Positions 59,714-64,000 of a stretch of 64,000 bases of DNA are shown in pieces. Location of the stretch: positions 72,535-136,534 of the forward strand of contig NZ_JBEFTX010000022.1 in assembly GCF_040195635.1 (NCBI RefSeq), read 5' to 3'. The notes beneath the pieces were generated by a model that made no database searches, was not told where the DNA came from, and saw only the letters and a program-made list of their open reading frames with translations. Origin of the DNA: Thermasporomyces sp040195635 (GTDB lineage: Bacteria > Actinomycetota > Actinomycetes > Propionibacteriales > Actinopolymorphaceae). The position numbers and the translations under genes are program-made. Within the stretch, counting starts at the first letter, position 1, and the number at the start of each line of letters is the position of its first letter.

Positions 59714-61186
59714 GGAGGGTGCAAGATCATCTGTGTAAGTAGGGCGGCCTGACCGGGTGGCAGGCCTTGGGGTTTGCTGCTGGAAGGGAACGCTCTGTGA
59801 GCACGGAAGTTGCTTCGGAAGGGTCGCAGGAGGATGTCGCTGCGGACGCGGCGGCGCGGTTGGCGGCGTTGGTGTCGCCGGCGGCGATCGATCGGATTCT
59901 GGCTGATGCGGAGGCTTCTGGTACGCCGTTGGATGGCGAGGAGGGGCTCTTCAATCAGTTTTCGAAGGCGCTGATCGATCGGACGCTTGGGGCGGAGATG
60001 GACCATCATCTTGGCTATAAGAAGGACGATCCGGAAGGGCGCGGGTCGGGGAATTCGAGGAACGGGACGTTTCAGAAGACGCTGCTCACGACTAATGGTC
60101 CGGTGCGGATCGAGGTGCCGCGGGATCGGAACGGGACGTTCGAGCCGAGAATCGTGCCGAAAGGGCAGCGGAGGCTCGGGCAGATCGATGACATGGTCCT
60201 GTCGCTGTATGCGCGGGGAATGACCACGCGGGATATCCAGGCGCACCTGAAAGAGGTATATGGTGCGGACGTGTCGCCGGAGCTGGTCTCACGGGTCACC
60301 GACGTGGTGACCGACGAGATCGCCGAGTGGCAGAACCGGCCGCTGGATGCGGTGTATGTGATCTGCTATATCGACGCCCTGGTGGTGAAGATCCGCACCG
60401 ACGGTGTGGTGCGTAACCGGCCGGTCTACATCGTCACCGGCGTCGACCTCGACGGCTACAAGCACGTCCTCGGCTTGTGGATCGGACCTACCGAGGGGGA
60501 GAGCAAGGCCTACTGGCTGAACGTGCTCACCGAGCTACGCAACCGTGGCGTGGACGATGTGCTCATCGTCTGCTGCGACGGACTGACCGGGCTGCCGGAG
60601 GCCATCCGCACCGTCTGGCCGAACGCAGAGGTGCAGACGTGTGTGATCCACCTGATCCGCACGTCGATGAAATACGTCTCGTACTCTGACCGCAAAGCCG
60701 TCGCCGCAGCGATCAAACCGATCTACTGCGCGGTGAACGAGCAAGCATCCAAGAACGCCCTCGAACAACTACGCAAGGACTGGGGACGCAAATACCCAGG
60801 AATGCTGGCCTCCTGGGACCGGGCGTGGGATGAGTTCATCCCCTTCCTCAAGTATCCGAAAGAGATAAGGAAGGTGGTCTACACCACAAACGCGATCGAG
60901 TCATTGAACTACCAGCTACGGAAAATCACCAAGAACAGAGGACACTTCCCCACCGAGGATGCCGCCGAGAAACTTCTGTACCTAGGAATACGCAACATCA
61001 CCGGACGACACATCGACGGCGGTGGTACACGGGGCACCGGCACCTACGGATGGAAAACCGCACTCAACCACTTCGCCGTCGTCTTCGGCGACCGACTCCC
61101 CCTCTGATCACCAAGAGTAGCCAGAACAGATAAGCCTAGAAGGAGAAGACGCTGCCCTGACTTACACAGAAGACTTGACAACTCCC
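59714..61186 (+). mobile_element. IS256-family element
   Basis: The ends are GGAGGGTGCAAGATCATCTG and, on the other strand, GGGAGTTGTCAAGTCTTCTG, both followed by TGTAAG. Its length is 1473 bp. Bases CCGGCGAT on the left and CCGGCGAA overlapping the right end could be an imperfect 8-bp target duplication. Confidence 0.82.
59797..61107 (+). CDS. IS256-family transposase, intact
   Basis: A 436-residue mutator-type transposase. The N-terminal part has EGLFNQFSKALIDRTLGAEM and DHHLGYKK. The DDE site is in YVICYIDALVVKIRTDG (first Asp), VLIVCCDGLTGLPEAI (second Asp) and VVYTTNAIESLNYQLRKITK (Glu). GWIGP-like LGLWIGPTEGESKAYW is typical. There are no frameshifts or stops. The GTG start with an upstream GGAAGG is preferred; an ATG-less extension to 59767 is possible. 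The element may be mobile. Confidence 0.92.
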   Translation: MSTEVASEGSQEDVAADAAARLAALVSPAAIDRILADAEASGTPLDGEEGLFNQFSKALIDRTLGAEMDHHLGYKKDDPEGRGSGNSRNGTFQKTLLTTNGPVRIEVPRDRNGTFEPRIVPKGQRRLGQIDDMVLSLYARGMTTRDIQAHLKEVYGADVSPELVSRVTDVVTDEIAEWQNRPLDAVYVICYIDALVVKIRTDGVVRNRPVYIVTGVDLDGYKHVLGLWIGPTEGESKAYWLNVLTELRNRGVDDVLIVCCDGLTGLPEAIRTVWPNAEVQTCVIHLIRTSMKYVSYSDRKAVAAAIKPIYCAVNEQASKNALEQLRKDWGRKYPGMLASWDRAWDEFIPFLKYPKEIRKVVYTTNAIESLNYQLRKITKNRGHFPTEDAAEKLLYLGIRNITGRHIDGGGTRGTGTYGWKTALNHFAVVFGDRLPL

Positions 61187-61909
61187 GGCGAAAACGATGA
61201 GGTCTATGGCCAGCATCATCGGTTGCGGGCCCGTCTGGAAGAGCGCGACATGTCTTACGTGCTGGTGGTTCCGGTCAGCCAGCGGGTCATCGCCACTATC
61301 GATGGCAAGGTTGTCGAACGCCGCGCCGACGCGCTGATCGCCACCGTTGCGGGCCAGGCGTGGAAGAAGATCTCGGCAGGGCACGGCGCCAAAGGCCCGC
61401 GCCTGTACCACTGGGCGCGGGTGCCGATCCGCCCGCTGGAGACCACCGGCAAGGGCTACTGGTTGCTGGCCCGCCGCAGCCTGACCGATCCCACCGACCT
61501 TGCCTACTACCTGTGCCACGCGCCAGCGCACACCCCCGCTACGCGAACTCGTACGGGTTGCCGGTACCCGATGGGCAATCGAGGAAAGCTTCCAAACCGC
61601 CAAAGGCGAGGTCGGCTTGGACCAGTACCAAGTCCGCCGATACGACGCCTGGTACCGGCACATCACCCTCGTCATGCTTGCGCACGCCTTCCTCACCATC
61701 ACCCGCACCCACGCGGCAAAAAAGGGGCACCACCACCAGCCAGCGAGCTGATCCCGCTCACCGTCCCCGAGGTGCGCCGGCTACTCGCCCGACTCATCTG
61801 GACGACCAACCCCGACACAGCAACAACCTTGAACTGGTCACACTGGCGCCGCCGCCACCAAGCACGCGCCCGACGAAGCCACTACACCGCACGAGGAGCA
61901 TCACCATAA
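61187..61909 (+). pseudogene. IS701 transposase, 3' part with further frameshifts
   Basis: It continues with DEVYGQHHRLRARLEERDMS, YVLVVPVSQRVIA and LYHWARVPIRPLETTGKGYW. It then shifts frame near 61545 to RVAGTRWAIEESFQTAKGEV (Glu region) and LDQYQVRRYDAWYRHITLVM, and again near 61735 to ELIPLTVPEVRRLLARLIW. So the IS701 was decaying independently of the IS256 insertion. Confidence 0.82.
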
Positions 61910-61927
61910 GTGCGGCTGTAGTACTAG

Positions 61928-62442
61928 GCATGTCGCGCATCATCTGGCAGAGATCTGTCGCAGATCTGCTGTCGGAGCACCGGCGTAGGACGCCGTGTGC
62001 CCTGTGCCACCTGCTGCTTGACCTGGCGGGTTCAACGATCAACGCAGCGACCTCGGTGATGGGTGTCACGGTAGCGGACCTGTCGACGCGCCGGGTTAGG
62101 AAGGCTGTGTCGGTGAGAATGCACCTGGCACGTCCTGTAGCCGGTGGTGGAGCAACGGTTGGATGCGGTGCGGGCGGTTCTGGCTGCTGCGGCTGGTGTG
62201 TCGCGCCAGTCGGTGCATTCATGGCTGGCTAAGAACTGGTCCGTTCCTCGGCCAAGATCGATGTGCCAGCCGTCTGTCCATTCACGGCCAGCTCGGTCGA
62301 AACCTGGATCGCACAGCTCCTCCGGACGGTAGAAACAGCAAGCCACACGTAGGGCGAGTACGCGCCGGAGTGTCGACTCGCAGTGCGCTGGGGACGCCGG
62401 CTGCCCAGGTCGCGCGAGGGTACGCCGAGGAGATCCCAGACC
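61928..62442. other. Debris with an IS481 N-terminal fragment
   Basis: At 62140-62235 the plus strand encodes VVEQRLDAVRAVL, then AAAGVSRQSVHSWLAKN, the IS481 helix-turn-helix with the middle deleted. No intact gene lies here. The fragment ends before the zinc-ribbon protein gene. Confidence 0.65.
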
Positions 62443-63231
62443 ATGAACTGCTCGAACTGCTCGTCACCACTCCCACCGGAAGCGCTGGTGTGTCCGGCGT
62501 GCGGGACGTCGACGTTGGCCGAACCGGCCAGACCTGTCTCCTTGGAGTCCGTCGGGACGCTTGGCGTGACCCTGCAGATCATGCTTGCCGCCTGCCTGGC
62601 GCTGGCGGTGGCCGATGCCGTCTTGGCGGCGGTGATGGCGTGGTCGTTCGGTGTCGATGACTCGCTTTCCTCCGACATGGCGGCAGCGCCCGTCATCTAC
62701 ACAGTCGCCGCCGGTGTCGTAGGACTCGGGTACGCCCTGGCAATCGTCACCAGCGCCGTCCTCTTCATCATCTGGATGTTCCGCGCCCGGCACAACGCTG
62801 AGGTGCTGTGCAAGGCTCGCCATCGTCGTGCGCGGGGGTGGATCATTGCGGGCTGGATCGTCCCGATCGTCAGTCTGTGGTTTCCCAAGCAGTTGATCGA
62901 CGACATCTGGTTGGCGAGTGATCCGTCCACACCGCCCGAACGCGCGACCGTTCAGGGCCTGCCGAGGCCCCCTCTGGTCTTCGCCTGGTGGGTGAGTCTC
63001 CTCGTGTCCACGGGGTTCGACCAGATTGCCTTCCGCATCTGGATGGACGAGTCGGTTGATGCGCAGAAGCTCAGCACGACCCTCGGGCTGGTGTCCGCGC
63101 CACTGTTCGTCCTCGCCGGCATCCTCGCCATCCTCGTGGTCAGTCGAATCACGACCTTCCAGGTGCAGAGGGGTAGCGACGCAACGGACTGGCGTACAGG
63201 CTCACCGCCCATCGCGCAGCCCACCTCGTGA
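62443..63231 (+). CDS. DUF4328 membrane protein with N-terminal zinc ribbon
   Basis: A 262-residue protein. Residues 3-21 form a zinc ribbon (CSNCSSPLPPEALVCPACG, CxxC twice). About five membrane segments follow. Between them lies the DUF4328 signature FRARHNAEVLCKARHRRARG then WIVPIVSLWFPKQLIDDIW. The family is an integral membrane group of unknown function common in actinobacteria. The ATG directly before the ribbon is chosen; 20 upstream codons are Arg-rich. It is intact and alone between mobile debris and the second att-like repeat. Confidence 0.85.
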   Translation: MNCSNCSSPLPPEALVCPACGTSTLAEPARPVSLESVGTLGVTLQIMLAACLALAVADAVLAAVMAWSFGVDDSLSSDMAAAPVIYTVAAGVVGLGYALAIVTSAVLFIIWMFRARHNAEVLCKARHRRARGWIIAGWIVPIVSLWFPKQLIDDIWLASDPSTPPERATVQGLPRPPLVFAWWVSLLVSTGFDQIAFRIWMDESVDAQKLSTTLGLVSAPLFVLAGILAILVVSRITTFQVQRGSDATDWRTGSPPIAQPTS

Positions 63232-63419
63232 CGGACACCTCGGTCCGACGCTCAAGTGCCCACTGAACGTCACCAGCCCACGGCGCACCCCGGCGCACCG
63301 CTGGCGTTCGCGGCAGCCTTGAGCCAGCCGTCGCGATCCCGACGTACGACGGCTTTTCTTGCTCCTCCCAGGAGGCAAGATCGCGGACCGGCCTGGGCCG
63401 ACGGCGTGGCTCCGGCCGA

Positions 63420-63545
63420 GCGCATTCCGCGCAACCACCCGTTTCCAGCCGCAAATCACTGCACACGGCTGGACGTGTGGGCGGTCATCGCCGGAGTCGA
63501 GGCGGAGCTTCAAACCGGCTCCTGACCTGCGGAAACGCTGGTGAG
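63420..63545. repeat. Flank of att-like repeat, copy 2
   Basis: GCGCATTCCGCGCAACCACC, CACTGCACACGGCTGGACG and CCTGACCTGCGGAAACGCTG correspond to 23674-23797 in the same order. A further scrap, GAGCGCATTCCCCGCGAGCT, follows at about 63662. Confidence 0.8.
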
Positions 63546-63605
63546 CGGAGGGCGTGGGATTCGAACCCACGTGGCGAGGGGTTACCCCGCCTAGCGGTCT
63601 TCAAG
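63546..63605 (-). pseudogene. 3' half of a tRNA-Ser(UGA) gene, copy 2
   Basis: It has the same structure as 23798-23857: anticodon loop CTTGAAG, variable arm GGCGGGG-TAA-CCCCTCGCC (loop and one unpaired base), T arm GTGGGTTCGAATCCCAC, acceptor strand GCCCTCC and discriminator G. It differs from copy 1 at a handful of positions, including the acceptor. The 5' half is missing again. Confidence 0.8.
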
Positions 63606-63802
63606 ATCGGTGACGACTGTGGCTCTGACCTGCGGATTCTCATTGATGACGGCCATCGGCCGAGCGCATTCCCCGCGAGCTACGCCATCATGCAGATGAC
63701 GACTCAGCGCTCCAGGTGAGGAGAAGCATCGAGACGTCTGCTGGAATCGGCACGCGGCGAAGCAGGGGTGAACTGCTCGAAGGGACTGGTCCGCCCCGCC
63801 CT
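63606..63802. other. Intergenic, no gene seen
   Basis: It contains a second scrap of the att flank (CTCTGACCTGCGG at about 63622, GAGCGCATTCCCCGCG at about 63662) and otherwise nothing recognisable. Confidence 0.4.
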
Positions 63803-64000
63803 TCAACCTCGTGTCGACCAGACCAGCACTCTGTGACACATCTCCATGCGTTCCCGCACCATCGCGATCCCGGCGGCTCGTGAGCCGGGTCCCTTGGTCA
63901 CTCGGGTGCGTAGCCTTACGGTCGCGAAGGTCGACTCGATCGGGTTCGTGGTGCGAAGGTGGACCCAATGTTCGGCCGGGTAGTTGTAGAACTCCAGGAG
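63803..64000 (-). mobile_element. C-terminal part of another IS256-type transposase, runs off the window
   Basis: Reading leftwards from the window end the minus strand gives LLEFYNYPAEHWVHLRTTNP, IESTFATVRLRTRVTKGPG and SRAAGIAMVRERMEM, with a stop at 63803. TTNPIESTFATVRLRT is the Glu region of mutator transposases of the IS256/MULT type. It then ends early compared with the family, so the 3' end is truncated. The upstream part is outside the window. Confidence 0.8.

Larger units (their letters stand above)
59021..61927 (+). mobile_element. IS701-family element interrupted by IS256
   Basis: The ends are perfect inverted repeats TACTACAGCCGCACTTAT (59025-59042 and the complement at 61906-61923), flanked by CTAG on both sides (59021-59024, 61924-61927), the 4-bp target type usual for IS701. 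An IS256 element sits inside the transposase gene. Confidence 0.9.

Noticed and set aside
23858..63419. Site-specific integrase between the two tRNA halves
   Set aside because: I looked for the tyrosine-recombinase R..HxxR..Y pattern and a serine-recombinase N-terminus among the reading frames and found none. All recombination genes here are DDE transposases.

Overview
The window is high-GC actinobacterial chromosome, mostly accessory DNA. A mycothiol-dependent (MDMPI-type) enzyme, many GTG starts, leaderless-looking small genes and a Tat-type lipoprotein all fit an actinomycete. A Kribbella/Nocardioides-like member of the Propionibacteriales is my guess, but no marker gene here proves it. 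There is no rRNA, no intact tRNA, no CRISPR array and no recognisable integrase.

Region 1 (1-23.3 kb) holds mostly single-gene units for detoxification, modification and transport. They include two DinB/DUF664 proteins, an SDR, a Nudix hydrolase, OsmC, ArsC, four VOC proteins (two of them tandem-domain paralogues), a mycothiol-dependent-type transferase, a heterodimeric ABC exporter, two small-molecule phosphotransferases, a methyltransferase and an IMP dehydrogenase that resembles the Tritrichomonas-type enzyme. A family of phased direct-repeat intergenic elements (family T) is scattered among them, and an IS630 relic has become the 3' end of one VOC gene.

Region 2 (23.3-31 kb) has a tRNA-Ser 3'-half (an att-like scar), a higBA-type toxin-antitoxin pair whose operator covers the toxin start codon, and a nest of insertion sequences. 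An IS1182-like element sits exactly inside the terminal repeat of an IS4-family element, and that element itself split a dispersed repeat (family A). A decayed IS481-family element follows.

Region 3 (31-45 kb) looks like a glycan-utilisation locus: two sulfatases, a ROK repressor, an enolase-superfamily sugar-acid dehydratase-like enzyme, an Opp/Dpp-type importer with fused ATPases, and a secreted GH5 glycosidase. Relics of a LacI regulator and an arabinofuranosidase-like enzyme lie at its right edge. The genes suggest extracellular cleavage, uptake of oligosaccharides, desulfation and sugar-acid dehydration under ROK control.

Region 4 (45-59 kb) is an array of small, mostly orphan genes (DUF1877, DUF4304, HEAT fragment, unknowns). 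They are separated by at least nine copies of a short repeat (family R), which gives a cassette-like layout. Many are broken, and two are cleanly interrupted by IS630 elements.

Region 5 (59-64 kb) holds an IS701 element interrupted by an IS256 element, a DUF4328 membrane protein, a second copy of the tRNA-Ser 3'-half with 125 bp of matching flank, and the end of an IS256 relic that runs out of the window. The two tRNA halves are direct repeats about 39.7 kb apart, so most of regions 2-5 may be, or descend from, an integrated island.
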